From positions 744,001 to 808,000 of the forward strand of contig JAHGAU010000024.1 in assembly GCA_019925105.1 (NCBI GenBank): 64,000 nucleotides of DNA. Direction: 5' to 3'. The notes under the pieces are model-generated. The model saw only the letters and a list, made by a program, of their open reading frames with translations, had not been told where the DNA came from and made no database searches. The DNA comes from Niebla homalea. Lineage: Eukaryota; Ascomycota; Lecanoromycetes; Lecanorales; Ramalinaceae. Below, in pieces: positions 31,363 through 43,603 of this stretch; positions within the stretch are counted from its first letter, which is position 1, and every line of letters begins with the position of its first letter. Made by a program: the position numbers and the translations under genes.

Positions 31363-32207
31363 GGTCGCGGGCCTGTTGTTGCAAGCACGCCTACCGCACT
31401 GGTGCACCCCGCGGGTCAAGCCTCCTCAGAGCAATTTTCCGCGCTCCAAGCTGGTTCCAGGATCCAGGATTCCACCACACAGCTCTGTCGTGACCACGCA
31501 ATCGGATTCCTCTCCCGGGTCGCGACGTGGGTTTTTTGGGATTTTACCAGTCTGGCTTAGGAAGATCGGTCGGCTTGTATTCCGTACTGCGCAATACGGT
31601 GCAAGAAGAGGTTCAAAAGTTGAGGACCGCTTTGCGAGATGCGTTTGTCTGGTGGGGATTGATAAAGCCTTTACTATGGATTGAGCAGAAGAGATTTTAT
31701 TGCAATAGCATGCGCGTTCTTGATAATCTACAGGCTTCTCGTGCACTCCCTCAGCCCAGAGCTATTCCAATTCCTTAGACCTTACTTCTGTGGCTTCACC
31801 CGCTAGAGTGAATGAAGTTAGCCCTAGCCGCCCCACCACCTAAGCCAGCTAAGTCCGCGATGCCCCGAGAAGTTTTGTTTACGAAGGCACCAAAGGCACC
31901 AAAGGTGGACCTGCCCACTCACTTGTGATTTCCTATTCCAAGACTCTTGCTTGATCATACTTGACATTTTGCTACCACCCTAGTCCGAACCACCGTCAGC
32001 TATCATCGCTAGCCTACTCTAGTCTCCACCACAAGTGTTGCCATATTGCCATTCACTTCTCACGGACCGCAAAAGGCTCCATCAACGCTTTGACTTTCCA
32101 ATAACAAGGCTGCTGGAAGCCCGGCAATTTTCTTTCTACCTACTTGAACCTTCCATCGCTCAGACTCAGGTCTCTAACACCATCTGCCCGAAAGAAAATA
32201 CATCATC
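31363..32207. other. Divergent intergenic region, RSC4-like and CKS1
   Basis: 845 bp between two divergent starts. Short frames on both strands have no family support. A short direct repeat (AAGGCACCA twice) lies near 31885-31903. Confidence 0.5.
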
Positions 32208-32731
32208 ATGGGCTTTCCTGGCATTGATCCAGACAGAAGAAACAGGCATCCTCGACTACTGACCGAGCCAGAGAAGATAAAATTGGAAGAATTCTCAGAG
32301 GCGATACACTACTCATCAAGGTGGGAAGGGTGTCTTGCCTTACTTTCTCCCATGGCTCACCTGCGTTGCAGATACTCTGACGACGACTTTGAATATCGAC
32401 ATGTTCAGCTGCCGAAGGACATGTTGAAGAAAATCCCAAAAGATTATTTCGATACATCCAGAAGCACACTGAAATTGCTGTGGGAAGATGAGTGGAGGGG
32501 ACTCGGCATCACGCAGGTGAGAAGTCACCAAATTACAGTTGAGCGTGACGTGAAGGCTGACGGTAGCATCGGTAGAGTCTTGGATGGGAACACTACGAGG
32601 TTCATGAACCGGAGCCGCACATCCTTCTTTTCAAGTCAGCACGATCTTTTCCCCATCAAGCTGACTGTACACTTACCAAGCATCTACTCAGGCGACCTGT
32701 CAATTACCAGCCCCCCATGCCGGTGCAATGA
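32208..32731 (+). CDS. CKS1: Cyclin-dependent kinase regulatory subunit CKS1
   Basis: Exons 32208-32320, 32372-32516, 32576-32634 and 32692-32731 give 118 residues. The introns are 51, 59 and 57 nt with matching phases. CKS proteins dock phospho-threonine sites to the CDK-cyclin complex. Family landmarks: [40 protein letters not shown], and the beta-hinge [11 protein letters not shown]. The phosphate-binding Arg and Trp residues are present. Reading through the introns would give a false 186-residue protein that loses the [15 protein letters not shown] block, so splicing is required. The N-terminal extension ([20 protein letters not shown]) is longer than in animals, as usual for fungi. Confidence 0.95.
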
Positions 32732-32977
32732 TGAGAAGAACCTATTCATTCCGGACATCCTTCTTTGAAAGCGCAGAACAACATCAATGAAGATTTTTCA
32801 CACAATGGCATCTTATGACTGTATGCATCAGCGAGGGGAAGGCGCCCTACCAGGCGTCCTGTGAATACCGATCATTTTACCCATTCCCAAGGCGCGGAGT
32901 TGGCGCGCATAGTGTATGTAGGATCTGGTACAAGCCAACAGAATGGATGATGCCGCTTGTACAAAATCCGACGAGCC

Positions 32978-33769
32978 CTATGTGATGTTCTTCTCTAACC
33001 AGTCATCCCATTGCTCACCAGTGAAACTCGAAGAGATACTACTCTCCTCGACACCCTCATTCCAAAAGTCAGCGCGAAATATGCGACAGGTAAACGGCAC
33101 TCGGAAGCTTACATTGAACAGGACTGTCGGTGTCACGTGAACCCCGACTCTTCTGTTGGTCTTGAAAATAGGTCAGCCGCGCGACGTACAGCATTGATTG
33201 AGCATAAACCACCTTGACCATGACTTTTATGTCATCAGTGACCCCATTTCCAGTGTTCAGACTCCCTCCCTCCCCTGGCTTATCAGAAACCTTCAACAAG
33301 TCGAGCATCTTCCCCTCATCGATCCCTTGGCTCTCTCCGATCTTCGCCAATCGCGCATATGTATCGTTCCTTTTCTCATTGACAACATTCACATCGAAGA
33401 AGTCAGTTTGCTTGTCGAAGAGTGCTGCAGAGAAGGTCCAGAACTTGTCCGGAGACAAGTGTAGGACGGCGGCCCCGGCTTCGTGGACTAACGTCGATGA
33501 TGGGTGCCATGGCTGAATTTGCTGCCGGAAGATGAATTGGACTTTTGAAGGGTACTTTCTGGCGATTGTTGGCAGAACCGAGCCGTAGACGGTCTTGAAC
33601 ATTTTGGCTGAAAAGGGACAGACATAGTCGAGATCTCAATCATGATCAGCCCAGGAGGCCGCTTGGAGGGTGTTGGAAGACAGCACTTACATAGCTCAAT
33701 TGTATGAACAACTTTGGGTGTTATATTGGTCGAGTATGCTTGACCAGCAAATTTTGGTGCGAGTGACAT
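32978..33769 (-). CDS. DsbA-like thioredoxin-fold protein
   Basis: Exons 33769-33691, 33634-33213, 33160-33113 and 33055-32978 give 208 residues with matching phases. The layout is beta strand, active-site helix, helical insertion and C-terminal strand with cis-Pro. The active-site region reads HTIELYLDYVCPFSAKMFKT, and the cis-proline is in VGVHVTPTVLFNG. Only one Cys of the usual CxxC remains (CPFS), so disulfide exchange by a dithiol mechanism is unlikely; a glutathione-S-transferase kappa-like or monothiol role is possible. No signal peptide is visible. It is convergent with CKS1, with 246 bp between stops. The precise function is unknown. Confidence 0.8.
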
Positions 33770-34290
33770 TTTGAACCAATGTTTGGATATAGAATGAGAC
33801 TTTTGTTGGAATGATGGGATCAAGTTGTTGGAATCCAGAGTTTTCTCCGAGTGTTCTCACATAGACGTATATGATTATTTACATTTGGGCGGGGAATCTC
33901 GGAAGTGGGGACAATGACATCCCCGCCGGTTCGCCCCAGGGCGCCGCGATGCCACATTATTATGCCGGACTAGGCCTGAGCCTCGGGAGCATGAATATTG
34001 CCGGGTAGCGGAGGTGAGAGTTATTTCGAATGATTCGTGTTTGACAAGGAAAGACAGCAATGCGCCTAGATGGATTATACCCACCAGCGAGCTTCATTCG
34101 CCCTAGCAATATGACGAGCCTACGCTGCTGACATTATTGTATCGCTGATATCCCACTATGTCACGATCGAAGGCACAACCCTCCCGCTATTGGCCACAAC
34201 GCTCATGCGCGCCCTGGCTCCCAACTCTCGCATTTGGAGCGATAGCATAAAACACACCAGGTCACAACAACAAGACAGTTTCTCCGCAGC
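33770..34290. promoter_or_regulatory. Divergent promoter region, DsbA-like and TAF2 genes
   Basis: 521 bp between two divergent start codons. It must contain both promoters. No specific site was identified. Confidence 0.4.
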
Positions 34291-37200
34291 ATGGCGCCCA
34301 TGGCACCCCTCGAGAGCCCACTCACGGCCGATCCAGGTTTCTCCGTTTTACATCAAAAGGTTGATCTGGATATCGATCTATTTTCGAGAAGTCTTTGTGG
34401 GAGCACTGAGCTCACAATCAGCCCACATTCGCCTGACTTGCGTACCGTATGTCTGAACGCCCGACAAATGAAGTTGAAGGGGGTGATAGTCAATGGGAAA
34501 GCTCCTGCAGGTGTCAAATTCCAGAATGTGTACGACCGAGCAAGCCTGCCCTGGAAGGCAGGTGTACATCAATACCACATGCTCCAGGACAGGATAGAAA
34601 AAGCGATGAGGGTCAGACCTGAAGAAGAGCTGGTGGTTACACTGCCAAAGAGCTTCAAGATCGAGGAGCTGGATCCTTCTTCCGGACAGGCCCAGAACAT
34701 TATACTATCGAAGAGTCTGGGAAGCACCCGACGAGAGTCTGACATCGCTCCTGTTGATCTCATACAGGCGCCCAAGTCTGCTGCTGAACAAGCAGGGAGA
34801 TTTGCCCCCATCACATTGTACATCCAGTACGAAATTCATCGACTTAGAGATGGTATCCAATTCGTTGGATTTGAGGAGGGGGATCTGCGGTACCCACATG
34901 CCTACACCACGAATTCGACATTACCGGGATCGACATGCTGTTTGTTCCCTTGTGTCGACAATATTTCTGCTCGCTGCACGTGGGAAATATCTATCAAGTG
35001 TCCCAAGACCGTGGGAGACGCCTTTCGTCCGGCAAAGCCAACAACCATCAAATCTAATGGGCTCGTCAATGGCTCACGCACCAAAGATAGAGGCCGTTTT
35101 GATGAGCACCTTGACTCGTTCAGCGAGGAGGAGAAAGCGCTGGAGCTCTCGGTGATATGTTCTGGTGACATGACTGACGAGGTAGGCTAACCCATGTGAC
35201 TAATCTTACCATTAAGCTGACAGGTAAGATCATTGATCCCAAAGATCCCACAAGAAGAACGGCCTCCTATCTGCTTTCGAAAGAAGTCTCAGCGCAGCAT
35301 GTCGGCTTCTGTATAGGCCCCTTTGAACAGGTCGATCTAGCAACATTCCGGGAAAGAACCGAGGACGATAAATTGGGACAGAATGCTGTACCTTTACTTG
35401 GATATTGCCTGCCTGGCAGAATGGCAGACCTTCAAAACACTTGCTTTCCGCTTGCAAAGGTGGAGAATGGACTCGAGATCTCGTTGCAAGAGTCTGGGCA
35501 GCTGACATGAACAGGCAGTTGACTTCTTCACGATGAATTATGGCTCATTCCCTTTCTCAAATTACAAAGTCTGCTTTATAGATGACACAGCCGAAGATGT
35601 ACTACATACGGCGGCATTATCAATATGCAGTAATCGGCTTTTGTTCCCAGAGGATGTGCTGGAGCCCATCGATCCCGTCACTCGAGTACTTGTCCATGCA
35701 CTTGCCAGCCAATGGATTGGCATCGACATAATTGCCAAAGAAGCCGTGGACACATGGGCGATCGTTGGAATCTCATACTACATAACTGACACATTCATGC
35801 GGAAGTTGTCTGGAAGGAACGAGTATCGGTTCAAGCAGAAAAGGGCAACAGATCGAGTTGTAGAGCTAGACATCGATCGACCGTCTTTGGGAGAATTGGG
35901 TCCACTCATAGCTTTGGATCCCTTGGAGATGGATTTCATGATTCTCAAGGCCCCGCTGGTGCTTTTCATTCTGGATCAACGATTGATCAAAGCGGGCTCC
36001 TCCTCTCACGGTCTCATGCGTGTCATATCCAGAATCTTTTTAAACGCTAAAGTTGGTGATCTTACGAACAGCGCCCTTGATACGCCTTACTTCATTCGGC
36101 AGTGTGAAAAGCTGGGTCATACCAAGCTAGAGCAATTCTTCGCTCAATGGGTTGATGGCGCCGGTTGTCCCAAATTCCGAGTTGGGCAACGATTCAACAA
36201 GAAGAAGCTGGTTGTAGAGATGACGATCACACAGGTCCAAAACGAAAATCTCAAGGATAGGGATTTGGAAAGCAGTACCTTCATCCGAGACGTGAAGGAA
36301 GATCAAAACGAAGTTTATGCAGGCGGCGTCCAGAATACGTTCACAGTATGGGTTGTGTGGATGAGCAATGTGAGCTCACTAACGCTGTCTGTCTAGGGAC
36401 CAATGACCATCCGGATCCATGAGGCTGATGGCACACCTTACGAACATATCATCGAAATTAAGGAGCCGATGCAGAGGGTTGAGATTCCCTACAACACCAA
36501 ATACAAGAGGTTGAAGCGAAGCCGCCGACAGAAGGAGCACACAATGGTGTCTGGTGCTGCGGAACTTGCTGGGGAAGACTCTGGTGATTCGCTTCTTTAC
36601 TCGCTTGGCGATGTTCTTCGATCCGAAGAGGAAACCAAGAAGTGGCATCTTGCCGAGTGGACTCAGGAGGATGAAGACAGAATGAGCCATGAGTCCTACG
36701 AATGGATACGCATGGATGCAGATTTTGAATGGATATGCAAAATGTCTCTTACTATGCCAGGCTACATGTGGGTCTCACAACTTCAGCAAGACCGGGACGT
36801 GGTGGCTCAATTGGAGGTAACTCATCCGTTCCTTGTCCCCTGCTGCTACTAACAGTCATCAGTCAATTCAATATCTTGAAATTCAGAAAGGCCATCCCCT
36901 GATTTCCACCTTTCTCATCCGCACCCTCATGGACCAACGATACTTTCACGGGGTCCGAACTTCTGCAGCCCTGGCCCTGTCAAACAGTGCCAGGGATGAA
37001 TTCAATTGGGTTGGGATGCTGCATCTTGAAAAGGCATATCAAGAGCTGTTCTGCTACCCGGACTCTTCAATGACTCGACCCAATGACTTCTTTGACAGAG
37101 CTGCTTACAACGTGCAGAAAGCAATACCTCAGGCAGTCGCTAAGGTAAAGGACGCCAGTGGCAGAGCAACCTTTCGAGTACGTCAATGGTTGTTTGAGAA

Positions 37201-38704
37201 GCTTCGATATAATGACAATTCGAGCAATGAGGTAAGAGTACTATGGATATATTTGGTGGTCTCCTACTGATAGTGGTAGTTCTCCGATGCCCATTATATC
37301 TCTGGGCTCATGGTGGCCCTGGCAACAGCAATGACCACAAAGCCGCCACCTACAGCAAGTGACGAGGATGACTTCACAGACGATGGCGGTGATGATCTTC
37401 AATTCCACAATGCTTGCCTTGAAGAAATTGATAGACATCGGAGGATAGACGAGTGGATCCCATCGTATCAGAACGTCATCTCACGAACTGCGCTCAGGTG
37501 CAAACAAATCCTTGCAAAGGCCAGAGTGATAAAGATCAACGCCATCGACTTCCTTCAATACACGGCAGATGGTACCTCGGATATTCTCCGTATACATGCG
37601 TTCTCCAACCTTATGGAACTCGGGCTCGCTCACCGCCCGATCGTCCTCCGCTGGTTCCTCACCGTCCTTGGCTCCGATCCATCATGCTACATCCGCTCTC
37701 AAATGCTCAAAATACTCGGCACCACCCTTGGCGCAGTCGCCATTGGCGAAGCCTTCGAAACACCGGCTACCACATCTGCCACACTCGAAGACAACGGCGG
37801 CCTAATTGTCGAAACCGAAGCCTCCACTGAAGTTCGCAAAGCCGACCTGGCGCGCAAACAGACCGTCTCCGGCGCCCTCGCCGCCCTTCGCGAGGATCTC
37901 GGATCCAACCACACCCTCCAAGAGGGCCTCTGGAACGCCATCACCTCCCCCACTATCTCCCTCCAGCAAATGTGGCAGCTCTTAGACATATGTGACAAGC
38001 TCTACATCCCGCACACCAGCATGTTGGTCGCCATCAAACTACCCCGCTACTGGAAATGCACGAAAGTGGGAAAGGGCAAGGTGCTCTTTACCCCAACCGA
38101 TCGGATACGCACGAAACCACGATCCTCGTCGTCACGACCACAGCAAATCCAGCAACAGCAACAGCAACAGCCACAGCGGCCACAGCTACCCCCGCATAAA
38201 ACATCCATCAAGCTGAAAATCAACCCTAGTGGCGGCCAATCTGCCCCGTCTCACACCCCTCTTACAACAAGTACTACCACCTCTTCCACACCTACCGCCA
38301 CCGCGGCTGTGACTTCCACACCCACATCAAGTAATTACCCATTCCTCCAACACAAACCCGCCGCCCCGATGATAAAACGCGAGAACAGCATCCCCAGCAA
38401 TACCAATGGCGCTGCTGCTATGCCCGCTCCCCCGGCGCTGGGGCGGACGTTGCTGAAGCCGCCGAAACCGCCGCAGCCGAGCCAGCCGGCCACGCTGCAG
38501 AGGTCGGCTTCGAATACGAGTTCGATGGATACTAAAGCTGAGGTGGGAAACAAGAGAGATAGTGATGGCCTCGTCAGAAGGGACAGTGAGACCAGCGCAG
38601 CGGGAGGAGGAAGGCCGAAGTTGACGATCAAACTCAAGGTGGGTGGCGGCGGCGCTGGTGGTGGTGGTGTTGGAGGCGGAGGCGCCGGGAGTTCGGCCTC
38701 TTGA
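34291..38704 (+). CDS. TAF2: Transcription initiation factor TFIID subunit 2 (TAF2)
   Basis: Six exons: 34291-35181, 35229-35459, 35515-36345, 36397-36816, 36863-37231, 37280-38704. They give 1388 residues, and all introns are 46-55 nt and phase 0. TAF2 contacts the Initiator element in TFIID. It has an M1-aminopeptidase-like fold: an N-terminal beta saddle (FSVLHQKVDLDIDL), then NYGSFPFSNYKVCFID and the region where active peptidases have HExxH. Here that region reads VHALASQWIG, so the zinc-binding glutamate and second histidine are absent, as expected for TAF2. A HEAT-like helical C-terminal region follows. The last 240 residues are Gln, Ser, Thr and Gly low complexity. Intron 1 must end at the AG of GGTAAG (35228) to give MTDEIIDPKDP. 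Confidence 0.93.
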
Positions 38705-39728
38705 GAAACGGTTACACGTGCAAGGGCAAGTGATGGGCCCGCGTAATGCTTTTCTTTCTTGTTTGTCTCGTGATGTCTGCATAGCGTGAGGTTTGGTTAC
38801 ATTTTGATATAGCGTCTCCACACGCTAATGGGGCTTGAAACCCGATTGCCATTCCGAATCAAAACATCAAGTCCATGTTCAAGGACTTATCATATCCTCC
38901 TGCAAAAACACGATTTGCCCCCAGACTTTCCATCCCGAGGGCCACGCAACGACGACCACCTAACCCATCATTCCCCATTCCCTCGTCCCAAACCCTCAAT
39001 CTTCCCCCGAACGCCGTCCTCCAACCCAATCCTACCCTACCCTGCCATCCACGACGCTTTCAAACCCGTCCTCATACATCCTGCCACCACCACTACCACC
39101 ACCACCAACTCCCCTTCTCCCTGCGGGCGACAAGCTAAACAGTCAAAACGTAGGTCACGTCCCTCGACAAACTCCACCGCTTTCCTTCCCCCCCCTTTCT
39201 TCCATTTGCAAGTTCCGGGGTCGCATCATAGATCTTTGCACGCCCCCCTGTAGAGATAAGCTCATTGGTTAGTCAGTCAGCTAGCCAGCCAATAAAAAAA
39301 TTCGAGAAAAGGGCTCTCGAAGATCCCTGGATAGGGAAATGGGAAAAAATCAGAACCGGGGGTTGTGACCAAAGAGAAGGCGAAGATGGTGGCGTGGTTA
39401 GACAAGTCGTTGAGGCAGTGGTGGTCTTGACGGCGGAGGAGGGTCAGGGTGTTGGATTGTTCGGAGGTGGGTGGGGGGGACAGGTGGAGCAGGAGTTCAC
39501 CGTACTCGCGACGGAGGGCCAGGAGGCGGTGGGGAAGGTACTGTTGTGGATATCGTTATCGTTAAACAGGATGATGGACGGAATGAATCGTGGATCCGAT
39601 TTTGTCTTGTTTTTTTTTTGGAACTAGTTGGCTTTTCCGGTGGAGAGCCGCTTGTTCGCCAAAGGAGCGTTGTTGGGTCAGGCGTCTGCCGTCGTCCTCG
39701 AGCATGCCAGGCTGCAGTGCCTCAAATG
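38705..39728. other. Intergenic, no gene supported
   Basis: Downstream of TAF2 and of the CHAT relic. Two plus-strand frames (38828-39253 and 39265-39627) are Pro/Thr/His-rich or Gly-rich, with no domain signal and no convincing splicing partner. I treat them as chance frames. Confidence 0.45.
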
Positions 39729-42585
39729 TCAGCTTGTGCGACCACTAAATCCACACGGATTCCTCTCCGGTGATCTTGGGGCTGTGACAAGCTCTGATAG
39801 CGCAATGCTCTTCTTGAAGCTGAGACTAAGAAGCAAGGTGAGATGCGGTTCAATGTCATAGGATTCTCTGGGTAGATATTCATTGATGGTAAGAATGCCG
39901 AGCAACAAAAAATTAGATATCAATCGATCAAAAGCATTCAGCAATGGCGACGAGTCTTTCAGACACAGTAGGGAAGCTGTCGTGTCACATCTGTTGACTA
40001 ACTCTGCAACCGAGGTAGCACTCAATGGATCGAAATCGTTGTGCAGAGGAAGCTGGAGTGAAGGATCCACAACATTGTAGAAGGAGAAAAAGCACAGATA
40101 ACGATCGACATCTTTGGGTCTGTATTCCCAGAAAGGGCCTAAGCAAAGCTTGACTCTAGGAGCAATTCGAGTAGAGATGCTGGTACGTGGGCGAAAGAAT
40201 CTTGTGTGTTTCCACCATCTACTGTCAGTCGGGCGATATCCAGAGCTACCAGATCGTTGTGAAAAGTAAAATAGAGTACTTTTGGATGATGGAGAGCCCG
40301 ACTAATTTTATTAGGCCAATGTGATGTCGAGACCGCCGGTAGTATCCCGTCAAAGAGGTCGATCAACTTATCAAAGTACTCGAAGAATTCTATCTCAGGG
40401 TTTTCGGATATTGTCCCGTCGGTGGGTCGAGTATCAATGTCAATGAGTCCAAACATACTCTCCCTAGCGTTCTCAAATGTCAGCACTCAAAATTAGGTCA
40501 TCTACCTCCGGAGCCGCACATACCCTTGTAGACTGTGGAGCCTGTGATATTGCCACGAGCTTTCTTTCGTGTCTGGGTTGTCATCGAGTATCACAAGGAT
40601 CTACCCACCGTTCAAGTCATGCAGAAATTGTATGAAGACCGATTTGGACGCCTTTCGAAGCCTAGGCATGGCATCGGCTTCAATAGCAAGCGGAGGCTGT
40701 GGCTTCCAGTCATCGAAGGTGTCGAAGAGCAGAATGATACGTGTATCTCGCAAGTATTGAACATTTTCATGGTATATACGTGAATGCGTTGGCTTCCCAG
40801 GGGTCTGATCTTGCGCAAGCTCGGCTAGCTTGCGTGGTTCAGAGATTGGCCACCGAAGTAATTCTAGCACCAGACCCACTGAGTAAGACATCGAACTGTC
40901 CTGTGTGGAGAAGCAACAGATGTTGTAGGTCATGGTTGAGATGGAACCAAAACCCAGGAGTTGACTGGGAACGTACTGGTATAGAGCTCAACGATCAGCC
41001 AGCTGACCTGGTATTCTGCCATTGAGGGCTAGACAAGTCATAGTAAAGCAATTTGTCAACCAGCGACGTGATCTTTCACCACCAAGCCAGATCGGTCATG
41101 AGCAATGTCTTGCCTGGCATCAAAGGTCAATTCGTGAACAGATAACCATGAGGCGAGAAGCTCCTTGGCGTACCAATATGTCGACGGCTAGTTAGGCAAA
41201 GAATATTAGACTGCCTCAGCATCTGACTCTCGATCCTGGACATCTAGCTCTCTTCCGAACGTTGGCTTCAGAACCATATCTTGGCGATAGTAAAGTGAGC
41301 TCTGCAATGAGCGTTCTGCTACATCCCAAAGCTGAGGTTCCTGCCGCACATACACCAGCCGAGCTAGGAAATCGTTAATTGGGACTGGAGAGCTATAGAG
41401 GACGGTCCGCAAGTTGTTGTGAGAAAGCTTATCCCTTCCGTTATGTGCAGCCTCAGCAAAACTCAAGTTCTCGACGAGCAAGGAGTGGTAGAACTGCTGA
41501 ACGAACATGCTCGCAGCATCAAGAAGTAAATTGTAAGACATTGCAAATACAACTCGGAATCCGCTCTGGATTAATTGTAATGCAACGCTAGTCTGGCCCA
41601 CATTCCTAGAGTTGCCGGCAGATCTGCAATCATTTAGGATTACCGTAAGTAGATTGTTTTCGATCAGCACTTTGGCAATCTCTTTTGATGAGACGTGTAC
41701 TGTCTTGGTGTAGTTTTTGTCCGATACAAAGCGTGAAGCGTGTCTAGAGGTTTCAGCCTAGGTAATTATTGGTAGGAAGGGTTGGCTTACTCTTTTGGAC
41801 TGCCTTGCATGTCCAGTTTAACAAGCTTGAAGAATCCCAAAGGCTTTGCTTTCAGATGCCTCTCAACTGCCTCGAAACTACCAGGGCGAAACATCTCAAG
41901 ATGTACCGGGGCTTTGGGGGCAAAATTCCGTAGAGCTTGGATCGTTTCCATCGACAAAAGTCGATGTCCAATTTCAATCTGGCCCTTGGACAAGTTTCTA
42001 GCAACGACTAGCAGAATGTTGAAACCATGGCTGGTCGTCTTGGGATCTGAAGATAACTCGGGGCCACTCTGGCTTAGCATACGACGAACGATAATGTAAG
42101 GCTTCGGACTGAGGTTCCATATCTCTGGGTGCTGCAATGAATCCCAGGATATCTTCTGCAATGAATCTCGCGCTTTCCGGTCACCCGCCTTACCATCCAG
42201 GAAAGATACTCGAAGATTTAAACACAGATGTCGCAAGCCGCTGAACAAGGGTGTCAAGATATAAAAATTTGCATAAAGATGTACCGAACGCTAAGTTTGC
42301 AGCTGAGATTGCCCTTGCTTTAGACCGCTCAGAAGGGGCGGCGACATGGCCTTCAAAGAGCCAGTTCAGATTTTCTCCGTCTTGATCACGTCACGGATCT
42401 TTGAGGATGCACGTTGCATGGTAGTCAAGCGCTGTACAAGAGTTTTGAAGCACACACCCCTGGGCAGCTTGTGAAGGTTCAGCATGGTCATAAAAATCAA
42501 TTAGCTTTATAATACCGGGCGCCGGAGCTGGACCTCGACGTTCATCATCCGATGGACTCGCATTCGTAGAACCCGCACAAACCAT
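39729..42585 (-). pseudogene. Decayed CHAT-protease/NTPase NLR-like gene
   Basis: Fragments read in order on the minus strand match the layout of fungal CHAT-domain STAND-like proteins. The N-terminal part has WNLSPKPYIIVRRM; the CHAT domain at about 42120-41320 has GFNILLVVARNLSKG, KAPVHLEMFRPGSFEAVE, LVKLDMQGSPKE, then across a 47-nt intron (41741-41787) VILNDCRSAGNS and SGFRVVFAMSYNL. An NTPase-like region follows: MPGKTLLMTDLAWW at 41079-41120, a Walker B-like block RIILLFDTFDDW near 40740, and helical segments to 39729. Defects: stops at 41206-41208, 41076-41078 (TGA) and 40601-40603 (TAG), an unresolved frame change near 42240-42300, and a P-loop lacking its first glycine. CHAT Cys is kept (41626-41628), but the His position is Gln (41805-41807). 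I read it as a pseudogene; extensive unrecognised splicing is the alternative. Confidence 0.7.
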
Positions 42586-42630
42586 TACAATGATTTCTGG
42601 CCTTCTTTCTCAACAAAACACTTTGTTAAT

Positions 42631-42981
42631 CTACGAACATGCTTCCGAGCCCGATTCGTGGCCTTCCCCCCAACTATGGAGCCGCTCTAGCCTTTGGTTG
42701 GGCTTATCACCTTCTATAACACGCAAAATCCCGGGAATGAGCAGCGTATGCATCTCTCCTTCTGTCTCAATCTTCGCGCGTGTTATTAATGTTTCGAGCT
42801 TATGTGTGCCCTCTGAAGCGATCGAGGACTCGGCCACGCCGGTTGGAAGCTCGCTCTTTTCGATCTGAATGCGAGAATGCGCTCGTAGTTCTCTAACAGA
42901 CTTCCGGCTGCTTTCCGTGCCCAAAGCTGGAATTGAGAATCGAGCATAAGGAATCATAATAACAGTGGAAGGGGAAGGCAT
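42631..42981 (-). other. 116-codon open frame upstream of the CHAT relic
   Basis: Begins MPSPSTVIMIPYARFSIPAL and has ordinary amino-acid composition, including HTLLIPGILRVIEGDKP. It lies just upstream of, and on the same strand as, the CHAT pseudogene. It could be that gene's original N-terminal exon or a remnant of another gene. I do not recognise a domain. Confidence 0.35.
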
Positions 42982-43603
42982 ACAGATCTAAATGCATTTG
43001 ATAGCACACCGACAGTCATTGTATTGCTTTGAAGAACATTCATCCTAGTTAAGCCGCTACCTTAGCTCAATCGTCCCCTTTTGCTCCAAACCTTCAGATG
43101 GCTGTTGGTTGAGGCCAAGACTTTACTAGGAGCCCAAAAGCGCGCGGCTCATTGCCAAATCAGACCCTGCGCCGGAGAAACCCGCTCCAGCCTAGCTCCA
43201 GCCTAGACCAAACATCAGCCATTGTCAAGAGTCCATTGCTGTGGTAGGAGAGGATCGTTATATGGAAGTGCTGTTCAGAGAGAAGATTGTGTTCGCCATA
43301 TCCCTTCCACCGATCGTTGAAACGGCTTCGATGCAAGATCAAAACCTGAGACGAAACGAGTGGAGAAGAGTGTGTACGCCTAAGGATGATACATGTTGAT
43401 TCTCATCATGCAATTGCAGTCATAAGCTTGATGAAATACTTTGGAGACTTACCAAGTGCCGGTGTCGTACCAAGCGTACAGCCATTTTTGGGACCCAGAG
43501 CCATGGCCCAATGCAACCGGAAGGCTGCCACTTGATACCCAAAGGTGGATTGCAGCTCGGTAGGTTGCGGCTCAATCTCGACGTGGACGTGAGTGTATTC
43601 CAC
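42982..43603. other. Intergenic, no gene supported
   Basis: Short frames only. An 11-bp unit (GCTCCAGCCTA) is tandemly repeated near 43184-43206. Confidence 0.5.

Noticed and set aside
32208..32768. 186-codon continuous frame as a novel protein
   Set aside because: It is CKS1 read through its introns. Splicing restores the full CKS core and the true stop at 32731.
35515..36345. Active M1 metallopeptidase
   Set aside because: The HExxH zinc site is absent (VHALASQWIG), and the full-length architecture is TAF2.
38828..39253. Pro/His/Thr-rich 141-codon frame
   Set aside because: No domain, no splice partner, and biased composition expected by chance in C-rich DNA.
39265..39627. Gly/Val/Glu-rich 120-codon frame
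   Set aside because: No family signal; ends in a poly-T stretch and has no plausible promoter or partner exon.
9807..42585. One linked defence cluster comprising the patatin and CHAT genes
   Set aside because: They are about 24 kb apart with conserved housekeeping genes between them (GlnRS, SSB, RSC4, CKS1, TAF2), so genomic clustering is not supported.
43406..43603. Short minus-strand frames after the DUF3807 stop
   Set aside because: Separated from the DUF3807 gene by its stop codon and without recognisable features.
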